A stretch of DNA of 64,000 bases from Apostichopus japonicus. Its lineage: Eukaryota > Echinodermata > Holothuroidea > Aspidochirotida > Stichopodidae. The stretch lies in assembly GCF_037975245.1 (NCBI RefSeq), contig NC_092567.1:14954876-15018875 (forward strand). Reading direction: 5' to 3'. Below are positions 44,101 to 56,100 of the stretch, piece after piece. Each line of letters starts with the position of its first letter. The first letter of the stretch is position 1. A program made the translations under genes and the position numbers. The notes below the pieces were generated by a model, which saw only the letters and a program-made list of their open reading frames with translations, was not told the origin of the DNA and did not search any database.

Positions 44101-47100
44101 TCTTGATTCTCTCCTTCTCCTCCGACGCCATTTCTTCCGCGACCTGTTTGCTTGGGTCTCCCACGATCTAAAATATCAAACATTTAATAAAAAAACTTTT
44201 CACCACAGAGCAGGGATTAATTTCTCCATGAATGAAACTACATAATTTATAGATCTGTTCATCCTACTAATTTTCTACGAAAGAATCTCCGCTACGAGAC
44301 TGTATTTTCAAAAAATATCAAACAATTTAAAAAAAAACTTGTCACCACAGAGCAGGGATTTATTTCTCCATGAATGAAACTACATAATTTATAGATCCGT
44401 TAATCCTCGGAATTTTCTACGAAAGAATCTACGCTACGAGACTGTATTTTCAATTATTTTGCTTTTTCCTGCCGAACACTGTCTAGCAGTAACTGATATT
44501 TTTATCTGCTTCAATCCTGAACCTGGTGAAAAAATTGTCATTAGTTGTGTTGAGATAGCTTCAACAAAGGATCGTTAGTCGTCCACTGTCGTAATACAAC
44601 GTATCAACAAAGTTTTACCTAAAGTTGTGTCATGAAGCTGTTGCAGTAATATGCTATACAAATGTCATACAGCTTTTGGTCTTTTTGGTTGCCATTTCTG
44701 AGAGTGAAAAAAGCCATGAACGTGCAAATTTTACATCTGTAAATGAACCCAAACAAAGATCAGTTATGAATAAGTGGCAGATATTCTATGTTAGTTTCAA
44801 GCCAATGCTCGCCATACATCTGAGGTGAAAATCACTTTCTGGGTCGTAATTTACACTTCCATAAACTTGGAACATGCAATATGCTTAAGAGCTGTTAGTA
44901 GCTTTGCATATTTTCACAACTACTAACTGTTTTCACATATTTGAGAGAAATGACATTGAAATTGAAAACTATTTATTCCCGCTTCACCATAACACAAACA
45001 AAGTGAACATATAACATTTGAATATACACTATACAAATACATTCCATAGAAATTCAATTGATATATATACAAATGATGTGAAGTGGGGAGACCTGGCAGA
45101 AGCAGAGCTTATCAAGGCCATCATGCTCAATTTGTCTCGCAATAACATTCAATTTAGCAGAATTCAGTACAAACAAATTGTGTAGTAGTTCTTCAGTTTC
45201 TTAATGGGTTACATCACAGCAAAAATAAAAAAATATGAACACTGATTAAAGTGCCTTGTGTATATTCATTACTGTAACACATAACTCAAATGTTTTAGTT
45301 CATCAACTTACTGGTGGGTTATATCCAGGGTTCGATTTCCATAAAAAAAATTGGTTTCCAACAATTGCTATGTAACATTTGAATCGCATAGCCCTTCCAA
45401 AATTTTGATTGAATAGCAGTGTTTACAGTATTATTTATGTCTGGCAAATTACATGTCACCGTGGCAACTGTATAGCTTGACCTCTAGTGCAGTGGTCTGG
45501 TTACAATGACAAAAAAAACATTTCTATCCTTTTTTATTTTTTAATTGTGATAAAAAAAACATTTTTTAAACTAAATTGTACACTAAAAATTTATATTTCC
45601 TAAAAGAGAACTCTTCTGGCGTTCTAACCATATTATTCCTGTGTTCTGTATTGTCTACGAATACCAAATGATCATAAATTTAAAAAAAAAAAAAATTGGG
45701 AACGACATACTCAGGGTGTCTCATGTATTGATGAATGCTGCTAGCTGGGCGGACGAAAGGTTGCAATGTTTTTTTCACTGTATAAAGTTATTTGAGATGT
45801 CCCATTGACTTAACTGTATGTGGGGTAATTCACACACTAATTTGGCATTTAGAGTGTCACGTTCGCTGGTTTGGCTAAAAGTCTATGCACTGTCTGCTTT
45901 CAAATCTGGTATTTTATAAGTGTTTTTGATAGAGTAATCTCTAGTTATATCCTATTTTGATTTTGTAGCAGTGATTGTATATACAAAAAGTAGCTAGGCT
46001 AATGCCATAACCACGAGGCTATGAAAGTCTATACACTGCTACTGTAGAATACACAAAGGGTTGCATGAATTGTGTAAATGTTTCATTTCATGGTCTTACG
46101 CGATCGCTGAAAATCAGAGGTGCTTCTTGAGTTCGAAATGATTAATGGAGCTCTGCTTTGAATAATCAGAAACCTATTTCTAATGAAGGAGTTTTTGTTA
46201 GTTACTCTGTTATTTTACTTATTAAGTTAGATTTTGTGATTATATCGGTAAAGTTTCGTGACTTTTAGCATTTAGAATTGAGTGCCATTATCGCAAATTT
46301 GTGACGAGAATTTTGCATCTCAAAACGTGCGATGCCTTCGTGGAGTGAGTAGCAACTGCTCCATTTTGCTCTGCATACCCGGGAAATCGAATCCTGATTA
46401 CATCACAGCATGTTCCTATTAGTGTAATCATAAGAAAACTGATAAAACTGCCTTGAGTAGTGTAACCATTATTGTAACACCGTGTTAGCAATAACTAATA
46501 ACTTTCTCACCACTACTGAAGGTGGTCCAACAAAGTACTTCTGCAAGAGGTCCGTCCAAAACGAAGCGACTTCGTCCTTTAACTTCTTGAAGTCGTCCAC
46601 GTCGTTCAGACGTTGTCTCAACTGCATATAGATACGGAAGTAAGATGAAATGTCCTTAAAGACGTAAAACTGAATTTTACAGAGTAAACGAAATGAGTCT
46701 TTTCCGTGTGGTCTATGTAAATACATACATACATAAACATATTTAAATAGCGCCGTTCCCAAAGGCTGGAAACGCTTTACATCAACAGTACAAATAGAAA
46801 AACCAGAATTAAAATAAGGACAAATAATAAGTCACAAAGCCAGAAAACTAATTTGAGGAATATTTAATGATGCTAATTCAGAAGGCAGAAGTATCTACCT
46901 AATCATTGGAAATCATTGAAAAGTAACCAATGATGGGAAGGTCAGGTCAGGGTTATAGTCATTAAAGCCTGAGGCACTGCAAGTTTTATCCATTAAATTT
47001 TTTAATTGGAGCCTGAAATGATCTTTCTTTGACATTTATTCATCAAACTGACTACCAAGACTATAACCTTAACATAACATAGTAAATTAAACCTATTATC

Positions 47101-50100
47101 ATAGAATGGCAATAAAACTCAATAAAACTTCCTTTCTCAGAGGAGGAGGGGTAATGAAAAAGGGGAGCAGGGGAGGGGAGGCTGATGGGGGTGAAAGGGG
47201 GTCAGATTTTTCTGTTAACTTGAAAAGCAACAATGCAATGTATCACCTGCATAAAGTCTTCTAATTCAGGTGAGTATCAAAAAATAGAATCGATTCTATC
47301 ATAAAAGGTCAAACCTACTAAAACATTTCTGAACCTTAAGTCTCTAAACATATATATTTTCCAGATATATATCCGGCCCTCTCACATGGACTTTATAAAC
47401 ATACCTCCTCTTGCGATGTCCCGTAGAGGAAGTCCCCGATGCACATGAACGCGAGTGTATCGTGAGGGCGGTCTTCCATGCTATTGAGTGCGTCCAGTAT
47501 CTTACGGTGGACGACACTCTTCATGCGAGACATGTCCATGGACTCTGTTCCATCAGCTAAGTTACCCAGGGTTTGAAATAGCCTTAAAAAAAAATTGTAA
47601 AATTGTTATAATGTGCAGGGATGTGCCCATGCTGGGCGGTCCCGCCCAGCACTAAAAATTACCGCCAGCACTGTCTTAAAAATCGTGAGTCCCGCCCAGC
47701 ACTATTTTCATCTAAAATCCTGACATTCCTAACAATATATTCAACATAAATTGGGTCTAGCCTATGCCAAAATCATACAGACTAATAATGCATCAGTTAC
47801 GCATGCGAGAAACATTACTTACGGCTCTCAATCTGTCCCTTGTAAAATCTCTTTGAAACAAACTAATAACTTTTACCAGGTACGTAATATATTTCACTAA
47901 AAAACTAGAGCACCAATGGTGCAGAAGCTCATACCTTTTCGAGCTTAAAAATGTAGGGCCCACAAAACTTTATGGCCCACCAAATTTCAGGCCATTTTTC
48001 AGATTCCACCAATTTTGGGCCCATGAGGGATAACCCCCACCCCCCCCCCCCTCCGTTAGCAGAATCCTGGCCACACCACTGGCTATAATTTCTATTTTCC
48101 CCCTTTAAATCCTATTTTACCCACTCTCTCGAACAATACCACTGACCTACCCTATTAAACTTTCTCCCCTCTACCTGAGCAGACCTGAAGCACTCCTTGC
48201 CAAATTTTGGCTGGCTGCCTACATACTGTACCTCAGGCTCAAAGACTTCTAAGAATCGGCAAGTGCTGATTGGCTATAGGGCTCTCATGCTTACAGTTCA
48301 ACAGTTAATAACAACTCCCAGTCCTGCTTTAATTCCACTAACAGCCTCTGCAGAGCTTAACCACAAATGTAAACAAACACTGCAGAGACTGGGAGACAAA
48401 TTAAAGGAGCTTTGGCAAAAGGTGAAGGCTCAGATTTTTTTAAACAATGGGGATTAATTGTAATTAATTAACTTTTGACCAAAAATTATTAGGCATCACC
48501 TTATTCATACACAATCCAACAATCATCAGTTCAACTTTGAATATGATCCATCAAAATCTTGAGGAGATAGAGATATTTGAAAATATTAAAAAGAATGACC
48601 CCCGATGACCCCCTAAATGACATTTCACCTCACTTTTCCGAACACCCCTCGTAACTCTCATCCTGAGGAACGTTGTGACTAAGTTTCATTATAACTGGCC
48701 ATACACTGTACGAACAGGAGCAATTTGAAAATATAGGGCGGCGGCCCGGGCCACAAAAGACCCCTAATTGATCTTTGATCTCAAATTCATGAACACCCTG
48801 AAGGTAAAACTTCCATAGTACTATCGTGACAAATCCTCAACATTGTACCATGGAATCTGTAGGAGAAGAAGCATTTTGCGTATTTCCACAAAATGGCCCA
48901 TTACAGCCTACAGGTGACCTTTTTCGGACCCAAATTTCGGACCATCTCTGATGGCCCTATACCCAATGGTCCTTGTGTCCAAGTTTCATGAAATTCCATC
49001 AAACACTGTGCGAGTGGGAGCGGTTTTACCAATTGTTGACGGATAGAGTGATAGAATAATAGAGTGATAGACACCGCACTGTAACAATAGCTCACACCAG
49101 CATGCTGGTATGAGCTAAAAATTACAAAATGTATATTGTTAGCAAAACTAGTACTTGTGTATGTGCTTAAAAAGCTACACAAGTGCCAGCATTTGGCATC
49201 TAAGCACCTTCAAAAATCGAAAAATTGCTCAAAGGGGAGGGGGACACCCACTCCCCCTTAGATTCCTCCCCCAGGATGGCGATCAGTATACCCGGCACTC
49301 AGGAAATCCTTGGCACATCCCTGAATGTGAAACTGCGATTTCTCACTAAATAGGGGCTACTTTGTGGTCGAAGGAGGAGGCAATTAAGGTGTATAAATAA
49401 ACAAATCGAATACTTATATTTACAATTGTTTTTAAGGTTCAGGAGTGATTAAGGACAAGCTTCTTGCAATCATATTGTATGAACACGGCCTAATTTTTAT
49501 CCCGAAAAAATATCGATAACTTTATTCTAAGTTCTTTTTAACCGTTGTTTGTGACACCAAACGGTTGTATCTTAACAACAATGAAATAAGGCCATTACCA
49601 GTGACTGTGGGGTTTGACAAAATATTGCCTACCCCCCCCTCCACATGTTTAACAGTTGATAGTATTAAGAATATAAAAAAAAGGGACAAGTTTTGTTCTA
49701 TATAGGTCCAAATTCTGACAAATTTTCAAGCCTATAATTTTTGACCACCCAAGCTGTTAATGATAGCTAACACTGTTTATTTTCAGAATCTACCTTAGCC
49801 TCCTATTGGAATGGCACAACAATAATTATACCAGTGGAAAGAAAAGAAGAAAATTTATGAATAGGTATAATATATGGGTATAATATTGCATATAATATAT
49901 GGTATAATATATGGGTATAATATTGCAACTTAATGGCATAATAAGAAAGGAATCAAAAATATAACTAACAAAAATTATGATAATGACTTGTTTACCTTTC
50001 CTTTACATGATGAAGCTTGGCTTTAGGGACATTGTAGAATTTCAGATAGATACAGGATTCTGTGGCCTCAATGACTGAGTTTCTGACCTAAGTGGAAGAG

Positions 50101-53100
50101 AATTGTAGGGTGAAGGGAGAGTTATGTCAACAGTTATCCCAAAAAAAGACTTTGAATGTGAACACACTATACACCAGGCTAGATTGAAGAAGACAGGACG
50201 AGCAAATAAAACAAATATCTAAATTACCAACTCTTAAATGATATAGCAGTTTATAATTGTTTTTATTTTGAGGATCAAATGCAACAAACAACAAAGTGAT
50301 CTGTTTTTCTTAACCAAAAAAACGACATTAACATACAACAAATTATTAGCAAGGAACAAACATTAACAAATAAAATAAATATGTAAATATAGTATATGTG
50401 TCTTTCATTTTATTTCAGAAAAATTTTGAAAAGAGGGAAATTTTAGTAAATATTCCCTCTTTTATATATATTTGACAGCCCAACCAAAAAATTAACAGTA
50501 CAGAAAGCATTGACTCTCACATGTATTTTTCTTAAAATATTTCTCTTTCTTTTCAAAACATTTTATCAATGGATTACAGATTGTGTACTTGTTTTGATTC
50601 TGCCATCTTGGAATTTTTTTTTCCCCTTAGTGTTCAGCTGATATCTCCTCCATTATGAAGAAGAGCTGAAAGAAGGGGAGGAGGGAGGACTCACATTGCT
50701 GCAGTAGGGGTCATTGATCTCGACAAAGTCCCTCTGGAGGGGTGCTACAGAGGTGTCTGTCAGGTACTCTAACAACACAGAAACTGCTGACATTCCATAA
50801 AGGTCCTGCGAGAAGAATCAAAAAAAAAAATTAAACATGAGTTTGATTGAGTCACATGCACATGGTAAACAGGACACTGAGGACAGGTGTCTCGCAAAAC
50901 ATTGAAGAGGGAGGGAGGGCGGGGGAAGCACAGCCAGCTGTGATTGTTAACCAATGCAACAGAGATTCTCACAACGAACACCTTGGACCCAAAACAGCTA
51001 AGATGGGAAATTCTTATGCTGTTTAGCTGTTCCGTCAAAAGACTTGGGCAAGTCCAGTGATGAAATCACAGATTGTGAACTGCTTAAACTTTCAATTTTT
51101 TTTTATTCATGTTTTGGTCATTTTTGTCGGAAGGAGAGGGGAGGGGGAAGGTGTCAGTCACAACACAGTTCCTAAAGCATACTGTGTAACCTGAGGTCAC
51201 ACTTCTTTGTCATTTGATACAACCTACAAGTTGTTAAGAAAGATGTATTGAGGTTAAATTCAGCTTTGTAAGTAACATTTCTATGAGCAATATGAAACTA
51301 CCCTTGGATATTACCAGCTAATTTGGAGAGAGCGCAGGAATTATTGGACAGAAATAAAGATGTTTAGACAATTTCAAATACTTTCAAGAAACCTTCAGAA
51401 TTCCGGTAGGCAATTATGACAAATCTAATGAGCGTTATTCAATTTAAGATTGCAGTTGATTTTACCATTTAGACAATGCTCATGATTTGTTTGCACCAAA
51501 ACGAATATTAATGAGAGACTACTAATAAATTAGATAAAATAGTCAACATTCTGCCGTCATGTAAATTTTTTTAATAGTAGTATCAACCATATCTCAAAGA
51601 AACTAAATTTGCTTTTTTATAGAAAGTCGATTTTTAGTTTATTATTTAAAAAGTTGTAGTAAATTTATGGACTAACATTGGTGTCAGATTTTACTATCGA
51701 ATAAAATACAAAAACTTATCAACTCAAACGGCTGACTTAAAGACTATCATCTTCTATTCATCGATGTTGCGACACCTCTGCGCTTAATGAAAATTGCTGC
51801 TAGAGGGAGCTATTGAACAGTTTATTACCTTGGCTTGAGGGCCTCTCCAGGCAGCATAGACAAGACCGTTAGACTCATCGTCTGACGGGTACGGGACCAC
51901 CTGGTCGATGGGGGCTTCAAGGGGTGGTACAGCTGACATCCAAGGTCTGGTGTGAGGGGGCAGCGAGCCCTTCAAAGGAAACAAAACAACTACATTTTAT
52001 TCTTACCTTCGTATAATGGAGGGTAGGCTGTCGGCAGAAAACCTTGAACAACACTTAGCATATATGTACAAAAAAAAATGGTTCCGTTTTGGCCGAAACA
52101 ACATCAATGAGTGTTGTTATTTGGGTATTTGATAAAGCATCTCGCAGTTCTAGTACTTGTGACAGTGTAAGAGGTCAAGGCAGCATTATTTAGTCGTAGG
52201 ATATGCAGAGGAAGTCTATAATTTGCTCTCATCCTGTCAAATTGCTATTTGTAACAATGGGTCATAAAAATACCAGGGTTGCAGGCGGTAACTCGCATAG
52301 CTTCAAAAAGCACTAAATACTCTGTTGATTCTTCAGCTCTGACACCTACCTGATATAACTTGGTTAAATTGTGTTTTTAAGAAAACAAATTTAAGCTTCA
52401 TTTTCAAAAGCCTGATTTGTGGGAGAAACTAAATTAAGCAAACATTGCCTTAAAATGTATCAAATCAACAATGGACGCCAAAAAATCTACCACCTATCCA
52501 TTTTTTTTTTTCTGCTCGTGGGAAATTGTAGATCAGGTAAAAACGTATAAAACATTAAACATATTCATAATGCAATTACTAATGATCAAACAAAGACTTG
52601 TTAAAACACTGCTATGGACAATATGATAAATTTTGACTCTTTCAGTCATATTTTAATATAAAGGACAAGGCACGCATCAAGGTTGTTGGCTGTAGAGCCT
52701 ATCGCTTCACTTCTTATATATCTGTACCTTCTCCATCTCTAAGAAACATCACATATCATCTGGAGGATTACAGAAGTTTTATCCCCCCCCCCCCAATTCA
52801 GCAAGTCAAAAATCACATTATGAGATATAAGATAAGAACTCTACATTTACTGACCTTCGAAACAATTTTGTCTTCGAACGGATCAAGGGCCTTGAAGACT
52901 TCCTCCGCTGACACCTGACCGGTGATGACCAGACAGAGGTTGTCTGGACGGTAGAATGATTTGTGGTAGTCCCTGACTTTTTGATTGGAGGTACTAGTCC
53001 TCAGGTTAGCCATGATGCCACCTGTTTCTGACTAGAAGAAGAAGAAAACAAGAAAACCAAGAGGTTTTGAGATTCCTTGGCATCTAAATATTACTGTAGG

Positions 53101-56100
53101 TTCATTGTGTACACTTGGTTCCAACCTTTTATGAATATTAATGTAGCATCAACACAAATGTTGTTCCTTGCTATCAGCTCAAGTTTGATGAACAAATTGA
53201 TATTTTAAAGAATTTGCTTTAAGCTCTACCACTCATTAATATTCATGCCCCCCTCATTAATAGTATTGGGGTAGAATTCCGACTTGCAGCTGGAAGGTTA
53301 GGGGTTCGACTCCTGGCCGGGTCATACTGAAGATTTGTTGAAAATCACTCTAAGCCCCGCCCACTCATTAATATTCATGATATTAGCACCAAAATACATA
53401 GGGATCGTCTACTCATGATGGGTAACCTATGTAACAAGAATGAGATCAATCCACCTTGGGATTGCTGAGAAAACCTAATTTCAAGCTTTCTTGCGAAAAA
53501 CAACACTTAGCCCCGCCCCTCATGAATAATAATGAGATTGGACAAATTGTCACCATATTTATATAGAGGACTTTCCTCTAGTACCACCAAACCAAGTTCC
53601 ATGAAAATTGAACTTACGGTTGCAAGGATATTGACATTTGTTGAAAATCACTCTAAGCCCCGCCCACTCATTAATATTCATGATATTAGCACCAAAATAA
53701 ATAGGGATTGTCTACTCATGATGGGTAACCTATGTACCAAGAATGAGATCAATCCACCTTGGGATTGCTGAGAAAACCTAATTTCAAGCTTGGCGTCACA
53801 CACACACAGACACACCCACACACACACACAGTCGTGACCGCATAGATTCCTTTGGCTACCGCCAAGGAATCAAAAAGGAAGGAAAAAAAGAAAATTCAAT
53901 CAATATAAAATAGAAAGTACAGATTCGGTCAAGCTGGAGGCTCTTCTATTTTATTTTTTAAATTTTTGTTCTCAAAAGTCACCCTATTATTTATGTAAAT
54001 GATTTTTCAAACAGACAATGAAGAACCCTGCATGATTTGTAAACATTAAGGATCCTACCTATGAATTACCTTGAATAAATATGCAGTTCCTTTTTAACTA
54101 TTCTTTCAAATTCTAGCACCTCTTCATAAATGGCTTGATAGTTCTCCCTTTCCCTGTCAAGATTTGTCTTTCAGTTGTGCTCCCCTTCCAGTCATTTTCC
54201 TGCAACAGTTCTCCACAATTCTCTCCACCATCCCCCACCCCATTATGCTGGTCCCCCACCCCCCACCCCCTTAGAATGCTGCCTGCTCCCATTCTGGTGG
54301 TCTTTCCCACCAAGTGTTTCCTTACTGGTACTTCTCCCTTCTGATATTGATTCCCTATTTGATTATTCTTCCATTTCTCAGTAGTGCCCCCCTTTCCTGG
54401 TAGTCCCCCCTCCCCTCCAATTCTGCCCACCCCTCTCCCACTTCACTCCATCCAGCAGTAGTATTACCTTGTATCCACAATGACCAGGGTACATCTGTCT
54501 GAGCATGGCCAGATGACACCTGCTCTCTCCGCTGTTCTCTCGGGCCTGCATCTCACAGTAGACGACTCCTGCATTCTCCCCTTCCCCGTTGACGTGATGT
54601 ACTTCGGTCACATAGGCAGCATCCTGTCAACATTAACACACATTGTCCAATGCAAAAAATCAACATTAAATTTATAAGGAACATTGGATGTAGGTCTTCT
54701 GTCAATATGTATGCTTACATTCCATGATACCTTCAACTTAGACAAATGAACTTCTTATACAAGTTAGTTGATAGTGGTAAAAGTAAGAATTCTTCAAGGC
54801 ACACTTACATGCTCGAAAAAATATTGATATTGCGCACACAAGAACACAATTCAAAGACAAAAAGCGAGAGAAAGATTTGTAACCATCAAGGCTGTAATTA
54901 AAAATAATCAGCAGTTATTTTTACGACGCTTAAGCGTCCACAAATGTGGGAGAAACCTGCAAGGGCTTATGGATTACAACTTGCACGTCGGGTAGCTTCC
55001 AATTCAACAATTTCACTCAAATTTGGAATATTTTCAATTTAGAAAGTCATTTCGGATGGGAAAACTGTAGATTGCTCTTGAATGAAAACCTACCTTACTA
55101 TGACCCGACTGGGTATGGAACCTGGGACCTCCTGATTGCTAAGCCTCATTGCTTCAAATGCCACCGCCTATATCCACTTCGGCCACAGCACCAGTATAAA
55201 GTGACATGTCACTGGAGGTAGTGGTGGTGGTGGGTTTGAGGGGGAGGGGTTGCAAGGGGTGGAGGGAGGTGCAGGGATTTTGTATGGGGGTACCAGCTCC
55301 TTGGCTCCCTATTGCATCGATCATAGCATATTACATAGTAGAATGTTTTATTATTATTATTACACCGGTGCTTATATAGCGCAAAATCCCAGGGTTCAAT
55401 GTGCTTAACAAAACATATACAAAATACAAATATACAATTGAATACACTTAACCCTAGGTTTGTTTGAAATAAAACGTCTTTAACGCTGATTTGAAAGTGC
55501 TGTTTTGTTCACTTTTGTTCACTTAAAGAGTAATTGAGAATGCTTTACTAACAGTGAGAGTTGGATAGAGAACATGATCGAGATAGACAGGCATGAGATT
55601 CAAGAAACCCTGACTACCAGCGGTCATGACAGTGTAACAGGTATGGTCAGTGTCCGTCCATGCATTGGTCCCTTGAGCCAGGCAGCGGTTGGCCATCATA
55701 TCAAGAACTCCCTTGAAAAGAACAAAGAGGGATTGACAACAATAAACAGTGAAATTAATCATAATTAAATTAATCTCACCGAGCATATTAACTACCACTA
55801 TAAACAGACTGGCTGTATTTCCTTGCTAAATTACATCACAGCTTTGTTCCACTGTATTCGATGGAGAAAAGTGTGACTGTTACATCTTCTCTCCGACTGA
55901 CAGTTGTGACAAACTGATATCAGCCTCACAATTTTCTTACGACAATAACGACCTCAGAGCAAAGTTTTCTTTAGGATAGGCCTTAATCAGTACATCAGAT
56001 GTAAGTGTTGGATCCATAAGAAGGCAACAAGCTCAAACTTAACAATATAGTTTTTGACCAAGTAAATTGAGATGCAGGGAGTATTAGCTCAGTGGTTAAT

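Larger units (their letters stand above)
43403..46510 (-). other. M16 introns around exon 11
   Basis: Include sequence near 43430-43640 similar to 41400-41640 (both have ACCAGAA.GCAAAAATGCAT and GATGACCTTTGACC words). They also hold a 141-bp tandem duplication at 44175-44455 and the 1.07-kb inverted-end element at 45326-46396. Confidence 0.65.

Noticed and set aside
47900-49120. Possible coding LINE remnant
   Set aside because: The words and terminal hairpin look like a retroelement 3' region, but I could not read a reverse-transcriptase motif in any frame.
53266-53330. Functional tRNA gene
   Set aside because: Only the B-box region is tRNA-like; the cloverleaf cannot be drawn.
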